Source of the DNA: an uncultured beta proteobacterium
Lineage (GTDB): Bacteria > Pseudomonadota > Gammaproteobacteria > Burkholderiales > Burkholderiaceae_C
DNA: 45,855 bases
Assembly: GCA_903853895.1 (NCBI GenBank)
Contig: CAINUX010000037.1
Location: 1-45,855 of the forward strand
Direction of reading: 5' to 3'
Shown piece after piece: positions 16,270 to 24,656 of the stretch. Position 1 is the stretch's first letter. Every line of letters starts with the position of its first letter. The notes under the pieces are model-generated. The model saw only the letters and a list, made by a program, of their open reading frames with translations. It did no database searches and was not told where the DNA came from. The position numbers and the translations under genes are program-made.

Positions 16270-16848
16270 ATGAAAAGTTCACTGTGGCGCGAACATGTGT
16301 TGCCCTTTACCTTGCTGCTGGGCCTTTTGGCTGCGGCCACCCTGGCGGGTGACTACGCCCTGCACCGCCTGAACCTGGTCTGGGTCGGGCGCTATCTCGG
16401 TATACCGGGCACGCTGCTGATCATCGGCTCGCTTTACTACTCGGCGCGCAAGCGCAAATGGGTTACCAATGGCGACCCCAAGTCGCTGCTCAAAATGCAT
16501 GAGTTTGGCACCTGGCTGGGCTCATTGATGGTGCTGATCCACGCTGGCATTCACTTCAATGCCATCCTGCCTTGGCTAGCCACCGTCGCCATGGGGGTAA
16601 ACGTGATCAGCGGCATGGTTGGCAAGATGCTGTTGAAACAATCGCGCCAGCATGTGCAAGGCGAGCGCGAACGCTTCCAACTGCGCGGCATGTCCAAGAG
16701 CGAGGTTGAACAGGCCGTGTTTTGGGACTCTGTCGCGCTGGGTGCGATGGCGCAGTGGCGCAAGGTGCACATCCCCATCTTCATCGTGTTTGCCGTATTG
16801 GCTCTGGGCCACATCTTCAGCATCTTTTTGTTCTGGGGCTGGGTATGA
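16270..16848 (+). CDS. integral membrane protein, candidate b-type cytochrome
   Basis: 192 residues with four or five membrane segments. Histidines sit inside hydrophobic segments: LLKMHEFGTWLGSLMVLIHAGIHF near residues 75-98 and KVHIPIFIVFAVLALGHIF near 164-182. Histidine pairs of this kind bind haem in cytochrome b561- and ferric-reductase-like proteins, so a role in moving electrons across the inner membrane is likely but inferred. It starts directly after the stop of the oxidoreductase gene and overlaps the cytochrome gene by four bases, so all three form one unit. Confidence 0.7.
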   Translation: MKSSLWREHVLPFTLLLGLLAAATLAGDYALHRLNLVWVGRYLGIPGTLLIIGSLYYSARKRKWVTNGDPKSLLKMHEFGTWLGSLMVLIHAGIHFNAILPWLATVAMGVNVISGMVGKMLLKQSRQHVQGERERFQLRGMSKSEVEQAVFWDSVALGAMAQWRKVHIPIFIVFAVLALGHIFSIFLFWGWV

Positions 16849-17576
16849 GCCGCACTTTGAAAATCATTCTGGCCATCAACCTTTTGGTGCTGGCGGTGCT
16901 GACGTTTGCCTACCCGCACCTGATGGTTGGCCCGGGAAAGCTGATTCCTGGCCACAAACAGCTCGATACGGATTGCTTTGCCTGCCATGTGACATTCACC
17001 GGAGTTGCTTCGACCAAATGCGTGAGCTGCCACAAGAGCGCTGACATTGGCCGTTTGACGACCAAGGGCGCGCCAGTTGCAAAGCCGCTCACGTCCACAC
17101 CGTTTCACCAGGAGTTGATCAGCCAGGACTGTGTGGCTTGCCATAGCGACCATGCGGGGGTCAAGCGCTACCACTTGAAAGGCTATTTCGACCACGCCCT
17201 GCTAAAGAAAGAAACCAGCAACCAATGCCAAAGTTGCCACAAATCACCGGCGGATGCGCTGCACAAGCAAATCACCGGCAACTGCGCCCAGTGCCACACC
17301 CAGAAGAAATGGACGCCAGCCACTTTTGAGCACGACAAGTACTTTGCGCTGGACCGCGACCACACCGCAACTTGTGTAACCTGCCATGTGCGCAATGACT
17401 ACAGCCGCTACACCTGCTATGGGTGCCATGAGCACACGCAGGCCAACATCCGGCGCGAGCACGTCGACGAGGGCATTCGCCAGTTTGATAATTGCGTGGA
17501 GTGTCATCGCAGTGGCAACAAGCACGACATCAAAGGAGGCAAAGGGAGAGAAGGCGATGGGCGGGACGACGACTGA
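16845..17576 (+). CDS. eight-haem c-type cytochrome
   Basis: 243 residues with an N-terminal membrane helix (about 6-25) lacking an obvious cleavage site, so probably an anchor, and eight CXXCH haem sites: CFACH, CVSCH, CVACH, CQSCH, CAQCH, CVTCH, CYGCH and CVECH. Extra histidines in conserved-looking positions (TPFHQELI, GYFDHALL, FEHDKYF) can serve as distal ligands, as in class III and related multihaem cytochromes. The C-terminus is charged and rich in Gly, Lys and Asp. It should carry electrons in the periplasm, fed by or feeding the two genes upstream. A partner outside the cell is possible but not shown. Confidence 0.92.
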   Translation: MSRTLKIILAINLLVLAVLTFAYPHLMVGPGKLIPGHKQLDTDCFACHVTFTGVASTKCVSCHKSADIGRLTTKGAPVAKPLTSTPFHQELISQDCVACHSDHAGVKRYHLKGYFDHALLKKETSNQCQSCHKSPADALHKQITGNCAQCHTQKKWTPATFEHDKYFALDRDHTATCVTCHVRNDYSRYTCYGCHEHTQANIRREHVDEGIRQFDNCVECHRSGNKHDIKGGKGREGDGRDDD

Positions 17577-17826
17577 ATAGTTGCCCCCTTGACGGACAGG
17601 AAATTCAACCGCATGAGACAAGGTGTGGCATGGGTTTTTGGGCGGAGAACTACCGCGGTTTCCCGAAACCTGAGCTGAAGCAGCTGCTCGCTGGCCGCAA
17701 GTCGACCTTTGGCCTGCCACACAGGCAAGCCGCTGCGCGTCATAGCGTTCCGACATCGGCGGGCCACGCGCCGGGGCAATATGCGGTGAGGGAGTGACAT
17801 CAGATCCATTCGGATCAAGGGGCATC
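17577..17826. other. gene-free stretch with possible gene remnant
   Basis: Together with the duplicated promoter this leaves 365 bases without a credible gene. A forward frame from about 17628 to 17797 (ATGGGTTTTTGGGCG onward) has coding-like codons but no ribosome binding site and no recognised family. It may be the tail or start of a broken gene at the right boundary of the inserted segment. Confidence 0.4.
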
Positions 17827-17944
17827 CAGGCCCTGTTTATAGCCCCGCGCACCTGAACGGGAGATGAACGCGGGATTCACTTTGTGTTCAGTTAACCCCA
17901 AGCATAGTCGCTCCCACATTCACTGTTTTTAGGAGCCCACCATG
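17827..17944. promoter_or_regulatory. promoter copy 2 with paired TTCA boxes
   Basis: Second copy of the 118-bp region at 12411-12528. The rightward box (ATTCAC at 17875, GTTCAG at 17886) precedes a CATAGT -10 at 17903-17908 and TAGGAG before the ATG at 17942, so it should drive the cytochrome operon under control of the OmpR-type regulator. The leftward box and -10 (TATAAA on the reverse strand, 17841-17836) are also kept, although no leftward gene lies next to it. That is a sign of duplication. Confidence 0.7.
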
Positions 17945-18364
17945 CATCTGAACCGCACCATCCCCGCTCTGCTGGCCTGTGCAGCCATCTTGTTGTCCGG
18001 CGCAGCCCAAGCCGGTGTGCGCGAAGACCAGTTGGCCCAATACGCCAGCGCCGCCAAGGCGGAAACACCCGGCTTTGTCGGGTTCTCGGCCGAACGCGGC
18101 AAGACCCTGCACACCCAAACCTTTACCGGGGGCAAGCCCGACACCCCCGCCTGCACCTCCTGCCACGGCAAGGACCCACGCGGCACCGGAAAAACCTCCA
18201 CTGGCAAATCTATCGACGCCATGGCCACCTCGGTGACCCCAACCCGCTACACCGACCCCGCCAAGGTGGAGAAATGGTTCAAGCGCAACTGCACCGAAGT
18301 GCTGGGCCGCGTCTGCACGCCGCAGGAAAAGGGCGACTGGCTGACCTTCATGCTGGGCCAATAG
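17942..18364 (+). CDS. SHP-like / DUF1924 monohaem cytochrome c
   Basis: 140 residues with a cleavable signal peptide (LLACAAILLSGAAQA-GVR) and one haem site, CTSCHGKDPRGTG, followed by a domain matching DUF1924. This is the family of sphaeroides haem protein, a small cytochrome whose haem can bind oxygen or other ligands. In other bacteria its gene neighbours a dihaem cytochrome and a membrane cytochrome b gene. The same arrangement occurs here, which supports the call. TAGGAG precedes the ATG. It is the first gene of the operon driven by the second promoter copy. Confidence 0.85.
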   Translation: MHLNRTIPALLACAAILLSGAAQAGVREDQLAQYASAAKAETPGFVGFSAERGKTLHTQTFTGGKPDTPACTSCHGKDPRGTGKTSTGKSIDAMATSVTPTRYTDPAKVEKWFKRNCTEVLGRVCTPQEKGDWLTFMLGQ

Positions 18365-18389
18365 ACATCCACCGACACAGGAAACTGCC

Positions 18390-18881
18390 ATGACAATTCC
18401 TTATCGTCCCATCATCCTCGGCGTGCTGGTGCTGGGCTTCTCGGCCCTCGTTCTGGGCCGTGCCCAGGCCGGCGGCAGCCACTACTTCGCGCCAGCCACC
18501 AACACCGTGGTCAAGGAAGAGTGTGGCAGTTGCCACCTGACCTTTGCACCGTCCATGCTGCCCGCCAGTTCGTGGACCCGCATGATGGCCAACCTGAAGG
18601 ACCATTTTGGTGACGACGCCTCGGTTGATCCCAAACTGGCCGCCGAGATTACCGCCTTTCTGGTGGCCAACGCAGGCGACCAGGGCGGTCAACGTTATGG
18701 AGCCAAGCTGCTGCGCGGTGTCTCTGCCACCAATGCTCCACTGCGCATCACTGAACTGCCCAAGTGGGTCGGCGAGCACCGCAAGGTGCCCGACTGGGAG
18801 TGGAAACACAAGGACGTGCGCACCAAGGCCAACTGCGCGGCCTGCCACACCAATGCCGAACTCGGCTACTACGACGAATAA
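18390..18881 (+). CDS. dihaem cytochrome c (DHC-like)
   Basis: 163 residues with an N-terminal signal peptide (VLVLGFSALVLGRAQA-GGS) and two haem sites, CGSCH near residue 46 and CAACH near the C-terminus, matching the dihaem cytochrome family that pairs with SHP. WTRMMANLKDHFGDDASVDP between the sites is typical. It is expected in the periplasm, passing electrons from a membrane partner to the SHP-like protein. It lies 25 bases after the SHP-like gene with an AGGAAA-type binding site. Confidence 0.88.
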   Translation: MTIPYRPIILGVLVLGFSALVLGRAQAGGSHYFAPATNTVVKEECGSCHLTFAPSMLPASSWTRMMANLKDHFGDDASVDPKLAAEITAFLVANAGDQGGQRYGAKLLRGVSATNAPLRITELPKWVGEHRKVPDWEWKHKDVRTKANCAACHTNAELGYYDE

Positions 18882-18897
18882 ACCGCAGGACCCCACC

Positions 18898-19296
18898 ATG
18901 ATACGCATCAAACTCACCCTCTCCACGCTGGCCGTGGTTGGCACACTGCTGACCGCCATGGCGTTCACCCTGCCCGCCAGGGCCAGTGACCGCAAGACAG
19001 CCGCCACCACCGAACAGCCGTGGCTGCCCATCCCGCAGATCTACACCAAGCTGGAAGCAGCCGGCTACCGCAACATCGAGAAAATCGAGCGCGAACATGG
19101 CACCTATGAGGTGCGCGCCACGGATCGCCAGGGCACACGCGTGCGGCTGGACATGCATCCGCAGACCGGTGCCATTCTGGAGCGCGGCGCGCGCAAACCG
19201 GCAATGGACAGCACCGAGCGTCGCCAGCGCCCGTCAGCCGAGTGCAACGAGCGCCGTTGCCGTGACGACATGCCACCCAAGGCGGCGACACCATGA
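18898..19296 (+). CDS. periplasmic PepSY domain protein
   Basis: 132 residues: a signal peptide (about 1-29, cleavage near ARA-SDR), one PepSY domain (IPQIYTKLEAAGYRNIEKIERE, then GTYEVRATDRQGTRVRLDM), and a basic C-terminal tail with two cysteines in ECNERRCRDD. It is a second PepSY protein beside the one at 12032-12388, on the other side of the inserted segment. Function unknown; periplasmic binding of a metal or contact with the ferric-reductase-like protein are guesses from context. GCAGGA precedes the ATG, and the stop overlaps the next start (ATGA). Confidence 0.82.
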   Translation: MIRIKLTLSTLAVVGTLLTAMAFTLPARASDRKTAATTEQPWLPIPQIYTKLEAAGYRNIEKIEREHGTYEVRATDRQGTRVRLDMHPQTGAILERGARKPAMDSTERRQRPSAECNERRCRDDMPPKAATP

Positions 19297-20600
19297 AGAC
19301 ACTGATCACGCTGCTGCTGGGCCTGGTCGGCCTGGCCTGGGGCTGGGACCTGATGCAGGCGGTGCCGCCCGCCGGGGCACACCCTCTGTGGATTGCCCGC
19401 CAGCAATTGCTGACCCTGAGCGGTTTTCTGTCGATCGCCCTGATGTCGCTGGTCATGTTGCTCGCAACGCGCCCGGCCTGGCTGGAGTCGCCCTTGGGCG
19501 GCATGGACCGTGTCTATCGCACGCACAAGTGGGCCGGCATCCTGGCTGTGGCTCTTGCCGCACTGCACTGGCTGATCGAAATGTCCGGCGACATCCTGAA
19601 GTCGCTCATTGGCCGCGAAGGCCGCGTGCCCAAAGAGCAGTTCGCCGGCTTTCTGGAGGTGCTGCGTGACCTGGCCAAAGATATGGGTGAGTGGGCCATC
19701 TACGCCGTGCTGGCCATGCTGGTGCTCACGCTATGGAAGAAGTTTCCCTACCGCACGTGGAGCATCCTGCACAAGGCCATGCCGGTGATCTATCTGATGC
19801 TGGCCCTCCATGCCGCCCTGCTGGCGCCAACGGCTTACTGGCTGCAACCCGCCGGGGCGCTGCTGGCCTTGCTGCTTGCGGTGGGTGTGTACGGAGCCAT
19901 CCGCTCGCTGCTGGGCAGTATCGGCCGCAGCCGGGTGGCCACGGGGCGCATCGTGGCCGTTGAACACCCGTCCCAAGATGTCACCACCGTGCGCTGCCAG
20001 CTGGAACAGGGTTGGCGCGGCCACCAGGCGGGCCAGTTTGCGTTTGTGACCTTTGAGGACCGCGAGGGCGCCCACCCCTTCACCATTGCCAGCGCCGACC
20101 ACGGTGACCACACGGTCAACTTCCAGATCAAGGCCCTGGGCGACTACACCGGTGCGCTGGCGCAGCGCCTGCACCCCGGTCAGACGGTACGCGTGGAGGG
20201 ACCCTATGGCCGCTTCGACCTGGAACGCCGCAACCCCAAGGCCCGGCAGATCTGGATTGCCGGTGGCATTGGCGTAACGCCCTTCCTGGCGTGGCTGGAG
20301 TCCCTGCAAGCCCAGCCCGACCAGGGACCCGCGGCCGAGCTGCACTATTGCACCCGCGACCAGGACGGCGACGCCTTTGTGCCGCGTCTGCAAGCCCTGT
20401 GCGCCACGCTGCCGGGCATCCAGTTGCATATCCATGGCGCGCGCCAGGGCAGCACATTGAAGGCAGCGGCGTTGCATGGCGCGCATTCAGCGGAGATATG
20501 GTTCTGCGGCCCCAGCGGACTGGCGAACTCACTGCGCGAAGGGCTGCGCGCCCTGGGCGCACGGCCCCGCTTCCACCAGGAGGCGTTTGAGATGCGCTGA
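19293..20600 (+). CDS. ferric-reductase-like transmembrane flavoprotein
   Basis: 435 residues. The first 210 hold about six membrane helices with histidines at haem-binding positions (RTHKWAGILAVALAALHWL and ILHKAMPVIYLMLALHAALL). The second half is an FAD/NAD(P)-binding reductase with HPFTIAS for FAD and GGIGVTPFLAWLESL and WFCGPSGL for the nucleotide. This is the NOX/ferric reductase plan: electrons move from cytoplasmic NAD(P)H over FAD and haem to the periplasm. It is the last gene of the operon and the probable electron source for the dihaem and SHP-like cytochromes. Confidence 0.9.
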   Translation: MKTLITLLLGLVGLAWGWDLMQAVPPAGAHPLWIARQQLLTLSGFLSIALMSLVMLLATRPAWLESPLGGMDRVYRTHKWAGILAVALAALHWLIEMSGDILKSLIGREGRVPKEQFAGFLEVLRDLAKDMGEWAIYAVLAMLVLTLWKKFPYRTWSILHKAMPVIYLMLALHAALLAPTAYWLQPAGALLALLLAVGVYGAIRSLLGSIGRSRVATGRIVAVEHPSQDVTTVRCQLEQGWRGHQAGQFAFVTFEDREGAHPFTIASADHGDHTVNFQIKALGDYTGALAQRLHPGQTVRVEGPYGRFDLERRNPKARQIWIAGGIGVTPFLAWLESLQAQPDQGPAAELHYCTRDQDGDAFVPRLQALCATLPGIQLHIHGARQGSTLKAAALHGAHSAEIWFCGPSGLANSLREGLRALGARPRFHQEAFEMR

Positions 20601-20666
20601 CAACAAACAGGGGCGCGTGTCGCCCCGACGACATGGCGCTCCGAATGCTTGCCTTAGATTCTGTCC

Positions 20667-21335
20667 ATGGGAAATCTTTATCTGGTACGACACGGGCAGG
20701 CTTCGTTTGGCGCTGCGGACTATGACAAGCTGAGTGAACTCGGGCACCGACAGAGTGTGCGCTTGGGCGAATACTTTGCAGCGAAAGGCACGCGTTTTGA
20801 CGCCGTGCTGACCGGCACGCTGAAACGCCATGCACAGACCTGGGACGGCATTGCGCAAGGTGCGCGTCTGAATTTGCAACCGGAACTGTGGCCAGGTCTG
20901 AACGAGTTCGACAGCGCGGCCGTGATTGCCGCCATCCACCCGGAACCGCTAGCCGCCACCGACACACCGGAGATGTACAAGTTCCACTTCCGGCTGCTGC
21001 GCGATGGCCTGACCCAATGGATGAATGGCGTGGTCAGCCCCAAGGGCATGCCCAGCTACAACGACTTTGTGCACGGCGTCACCGCGGCGCTGGACCATGT
21101 GCGCAAGGAACACACCGGCAACGTGCTCATTGTCAGCAGCGGCGGCCCCATCTCCACGGCGATCGGACACATTCTGGGCACGGTGCCCGAAAAAACCATT
21201 CAGCTCAACATGCAGATCCGCAACAGCGCCGTGACTGAGTTCCTGTTTACGCCCAAGCGCCACCTGCTGCTGACGTTCAACTCCCTGGCCCATCTGGACG
21301 GTGCAGAATATGCACCATGGATCACCTACTCGTAA
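20667..21335 (+). CDS. histidine phosphatase family protein
   Basis: 222 residues of the phosphoglycerate-mutase-like superfamily. The catalytic histidine is His9 in LYLVRHGQ; a second conserved region is VLIVSSGGPISTAI, where the usual second histidine of the SHG motif is replaced by Gly-Gly. The enzyme should act on a phosphomonoester; whether the missing second histidine lowers activity is unclear. The 3' end overlaps the start of the SUMF1-like gene by 19 bases if the ATG at 21317 is used there. Confidence 0.85.
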   Translation: MGNLYLVRHGQASFGAADYDKLSELGHRQSVRLGEYFAAKGTRFDAVLTGTLKRHAQTWDGIAQGARLNLQPELWPGLNEFDSAAVIAAIHPEPLAATDTPEMYKFHFRLLRDGLTQWMNGVVSPKGMPSYNDFVHGVTAALDHVRKEHTGNVLIVSSGGPISTAIGHILGTVPEKTIQLNMQIRNSAVTEFLFTPKRHLLLTFNSLAHLDGAEYAPWITYS

Positions 21336-22372
21336 GACCGGCTTGCCAACTACCGCAACCTGAGCACCCCCGCAAACAGCTGGCCTGTAGGCTGGCTGGG
21401 CTGGTGGTGGCAGCGACAGGTCTCATGGGTTGCGTGCATGCGCCTGTAGCGCCTGCAAAGGTGTACAACGCACTGGGCATTTCCATGGTTCGCATACCGG
21501 CTGGCGAGTTTTTGATGGGCAGTGACGAGTCCATTGCAAGCCTGGAAAGGGACTTTCCCTTGATGGAGCGCGAGCGACTGGAGGAGCTGCGCGACGAGGC
21601 CCCGGTGCACCGGGTACGCATCACCCGGGATTTTTATCTGGGCCAAACTGAGGTGACCGTGGGGCAGTTCCGCAGGTTCCTCCTGGCATCGGGCTACGTG
21701 CCCGAGTCCATTGCCGATGGCACCGGCGGCTATGGCTACAACACCCAGCATAGGCCCAAGGGCGCGCGCGGGGAACAATTTGACGGGCGCAACGTGCGCT
21801 ACAGCTGGACCGACCCCGGTTTCGCCCAGACCGACGACCACCCGGTGGTCAACGTGACGTGGAACGACGCCCAGGCCATGGCCCAATGGCTCAGCAAAAC
21901 CGAACACCGCCGCTACCGGTTGCCGACCGAAGCCGAGTGGGAGTACGCGGCGCGCGCCAGCACCCGCACGCGCTACCACAACGGGGACGACCCGCAGGGC
22001 CTGACGGCGGTTGCCAACACCTTTGATGCCAAGGCAAAACCCCTATGGCCGGCCTTTGCAGCCCATGCCCTCCAAGGCGACGACGGCTATACCTTTACGG
22101 CACCGGTGGCCAGCTTCGCGCCCAATGCCTTTGGCCTCTACGACATGCATGGCAACGCCTGGGAGTGGACCAGCGACCTGCACGACGACAACTACTATGC
22201 CCGGTCCCCGGTCGATGACCCACAGGGGCCAAGTGAGGGCTCGGTCTATGTGCGCCGGGGCGGTTCGTGGCACACCTGGCCGCTGTATGTGCGGTCCAGC
22301 TACCGTAACTGGAATTCCCCCCAGACCCGCTACACCCTGGTGGGCATGCGCCTGCTCATGGAAGCACCGTAG
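21317..22372 (+). CDS. SUMF1/FGE-sulfatase-like domain lipoprotein
   Basis: 351 residues. The N-terminal segment ends in LAGLVVAATGLMGC, a lipobox whose cysteine (about residue 39) would carry the lipid anchor. The rest is a formylglycine-generating-enzyme-like domain: MVRIPAGEFLMGSDE, VTVGQFRRFL, PVVNVTWNDAQAMAQWLS, YRLPTEAEWEYAARA, GLYDMHGNAWEWTSD and VRRGGSW. The catalytic cysteine pair of true formylglycine enzymes is absent after VRRGGSW, so it is probably not a sulfatase activator. Other members of the fold bind ligands or work in cell-envelope processes. No sulfatase gene is nearby. Confidence 0.88.
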   Translation: MDHLLVRPACQLPQPEHPRKQLACRLAGLVVAATGLMGCVHAPVAPAKVYNALGISMVRIPAGEFLMGSDESIASLERDFPLMERERLEELRDEAPVHRVRITRDFYLGQTEVTVGQFRRFLLASGYVPESIADGTGGYGYNTQHRPKGARGEQFDGRNVRYSWTDPGFAQTDDHPVVNVTWNDAQAMAQWLSKTEHRRYRLPTEAEWEYAARASTRTRYHNGDDPQGLTAVANTFDAKAKPLWPAFAAHALQGDDGYTFTAPVASFAPNAFGLYDMHGNAWEWTSDLHDDNYYARSPVDDPQGPSEGSVYVRRGGSWHTWPLYVRSSYRNWNSPQTRYTLVGMRLLMEAP

Positions 22373-22376
22373 CAAG

Positions 22377-23657
22377 CTACCCCGGCAACTTGATCTCGAC
22401 GACCGTGCGCCCGGGTTTGCTGACAATAGAAACGGTGGCTCCAATGGACACCGCACGCTCACGCATCGCCCCCAGCCCATTGCGCGTTCCGACCACAGGA
22501 TCAAAGCCGCATCCATCGTCAATCACACGCACAAAAATGTGGTTCATCCCCAAGGCATCTGCAGTTGCAGGTGCGACTACGCCACGGGTCGCGGTGTGTC
22601 CTTCGATGCGCAGGATATGGGCGTGACTGTGTTGCAGCACGTTCGACATCGCTTCAAACATCATGAACTGCAACTCGCTCATGGCGCTGGCGTCCAGGCT
22701 CTGGCTGATTGGCAGCTGCTCCACATGCCACTGCATTTCAATACCCATGGCGGCAAACCGGGGACCCAAGCGGTAGCGCATGTTGGCCAACAGCGCTGTC
22801 ACGTCGCCCGGCACCAGATGAATGGCATCAATCGACAGTTTGAGCTGGTCCATGCCATCGCGCAACGTCTGCAGGACCTCGGCACGCGCCGGGAAACTGC
22901 GGTTTTCGCCCTCCGCCTGCAGTTGGCGCATGGCCGAGCTGATGTGTGCACCCACGCCATCGTGCATATTGCGCAGGATGCGCGAACGCTCCGACACGCG
23001 CTCCTGAATGCGGGCCAGGCGCTCCAGTTCCTTGCGGCTCTCCAGCACTTGCTGCATGGCGACGCTGCTGTTGTGGTCAAAGGTCAGTGCGAACAGGAAC
23101 AACACGGTGACCAGCCCACCGATGCAGATCATCCTAAAGGCCATCTCATGCTCCAGCCAGTACAACTGCGGAAACTGGTATCCCTGCAGCGTAGCCACCC
23201 CATAAGCCAATGGAATCGAAAAACACACGACCATCCAGATCAATGCATCCAGACTGAAGCCCAGCAACAGCACCGCTGCGACCGGTACCAGCACGAACCA
23301 CGGCGTCACCGGTGAGTGCAGGCCACCGGAGAAGAAACTGCACCCCAAGATGGCCACAAACACGCAATTGGCCATGTACAAATTCACACTCAGGCGCAGA
23401 CGCCCGCAGGATCGAAAGTAGAACAGGTTCGCGAACAACAGCGCCGTACCGGTGGTCATCAGCACGGCACCCGCATAGAAACCGATGAACAGCGACGTCA
23501 GGGCATACAGCAGGCAGAACAGCAGATTGATCAGACAAACGTACACCAGCATCCGGCTGGGGCGGTGCAGGCGCTGGTCCATGCCATCACTGGCTGGCGC
23601 GAACCAGGTGACCAGCGGATCGAGTCGGGCAAGTACGGGGTTGGACAGCGGGCGCAT
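22377..23657 (-). CDS. NarX/DesK-type sensor histidine kinase (orphan)
   Basis: 426 residues. Five or six membrane helices occupy about 36-192 without a large periplasmic domain, then a coiled segment leads to the phosphoacceptor region ILRNMHDGVGAHISSAMRQL (His232), and an ATPase domain follows with EAMSNVLQHSHA, IDDGCGFD and NGLGAMRERA. The MHDGVG form marks the HisKA_3 subgroup, which normally pairs with a NarL-type regulator; none is encoded in the window. It ends four bases from the convergent SUMF1-like gene. The signal is unknown; the multi-helix input resembles membrane-state sensors. Confidence 0.88.
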   Translation of the reverse strand: MRPLSNPVLARLDPLVTWFAPASDGMDQRLHRPSRMLVYVCLINLLFCLLYALTSLFIGFYAGAVLMTTGTALLFANLFYFRSCGRLRLSVNLYMANCVFVAILGCSFFSGGLHSPVTPWFVLVPVAAVLLLGFSLDALIWMVVCFSIPLAYGVATLQGYQFPQLYWLEHEMAFRMICIGGLVTVLFLFALTFDHNSSVAMQQVLESRKELERLARIQERVSERSRILRNMHDGVGAHISSAMRQLQAEGENRSFPARAEVLQTLRDGMDQLKLSIDAIHLVPGDVTALLANMRYRLGPRFAAMGIEMQWHVEQLPISQSLDASAMSELQFMMFEAMSNVLQHSHAHILRIEGHTATRGVVAPATADALGMNHIFVRVIDDGCGFDPVVGTRNGLGAMRERAVSIGATVSIVSKPGRTVVEIKLPG

Positions 23658-23696
23658 GGGCGACGTGAGCGTACCGGAAAAACCGCGCAGTCTTGT

Positions 23697-24581
23697 TTAG
23701 GCCACGTGGTTCGAGAGCACCGTCATGGGCAACTGGTGCAATTCCTCCAGCAAGCGCGCCAGCGCGCGCCCCGCCGCGTCCAGCACGGCACGCCCCTTGT
23801 CCGCACTGGCGGCGGCGGCGTTGCCGACTGCCCCGTGTGGGTTGTAGTCCTGCATTTGCCAGCCCAGCTTGGCGCTCTTGCCATTGCCCAGGATGCCAAA
23901 CCGTGCGGCCCGGTCCTCGGACGTGGAGGTGAAATTCCGGGCCCGCGCCATGGCCACCAACTCTGGCGCCAGCGCCAGCATCATGGAGGTTTCGATTTCC
24001 CCAGCGTGGATGCCAAAGCGGTGCTCGTGGGCACTGAACAGGGCATTCACATCTTCGCCCTGCGGGCCTACCAACGGCAGGCCAAACCAGTTGACGCTGT
24101 ATACCAGCATCCCCAGTCGAGCGCGCAAATCGCGGGCCACGATGTCCATCACCCCCACCTGCCCGCCGTGGGAATTGAGGAGCACCAGTTTCTTCACGCC
24201 GCTGGCCGCCACGCTCTCGGCTATATCGGTCCACAGGCGGATCGTGGTTTCGGCCTTCAACGTGAGCGTGCCGGCAAAGCGCGCGTGCTCGGGGCTCAGG
24301 CCCACGGTCTGCGTCGGCAAAAACAGGGCGGGCACGTGGGCACCAAGGTGCGCTAGCGACGCCGTCACCACGCCGTCCACCAGCGCGCTGTCGACCCGCA
24401 AGGGCAGGTGGGGCCCGTGCTGCTCGGTTGCGGCCACCGGCAGCACCGCGATGGTCTGCTCCAGCTGGCCGGCGGCCTTGCACTGCGCAAAGTCGTGCGT
24501 GCTGCAGTCCGCCCAATAGCGCGAGGGGTAGTGCGAGAAGGCCAGGGCTGGTGCGGTGACAGCGGAGGGGGCGTCAGTCAT
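23697..24581 (-). CDS. creatininase family amidohydrolase
   Basis: 294 residues of the creatininase/MftE superfamily. Metal ligands are visible in EQHGPHLPL (Glu and His near residue 53), LLNSHGGQVG and HAGEIETSMM. Members hydrolyse cyclic amides such as creatinine or formamides in flavin-like breakdown; the substrate here is unknown. The start is the ATG at 24581, where the conserved domain begins soon after; a longer frame upstream would run through the divergent DUF167 gene and is not credible. It is divergent from that gene with 75 bases between starts. Confidence 0.85.
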   Translation of the reverse strand: MTDAPSAVTAPALAFSHYPSRYWADCSTHDFAQCKAAGQLEQTIAVLPVAATEQHGPHLPLRVDSALVDGVVTASLAHLGAHVPALFLPTQTVGLSPEHARFAGTLTLKAETTIRLWTDIAESVAASGVKKLVLLNSHGGQVGVMDIVARDLRARLGMLVYSVNWFGLPLVGPQGEDVNALFSAHEHRFGIHAGEIETSMMLALAPELVAMARARNFTSTSEDRAARFGILGNGKSAKLGWQMQDYNPHGAVGNAAAASADKGRAVLDAAGRALARLLEELHQLPMTVLSNHVA

Positions 24582-24656
24582 GGTGCAGAAAAACGTGGAT
24601 GGGTTGGACGATGGTAACTTGGTCCGGCGCAAAATGGTGCGCAGTATCATGCGCCC

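Noticed and set aside
12411-17944. Transposon with 118-bp direct repeats as ends
   Set aside because: No transposase or integrase gene lies between the repeats, and the repeats are functional promoter sequence rather than typical element ends.
22011-24356. Long forward frames running opposite the NarX-type kinase and the creatininase-like gene
   Set aside because: They are antisense shadows of GC-rich genes, rich in Gln, His and Arg, with no binding sites or domains.
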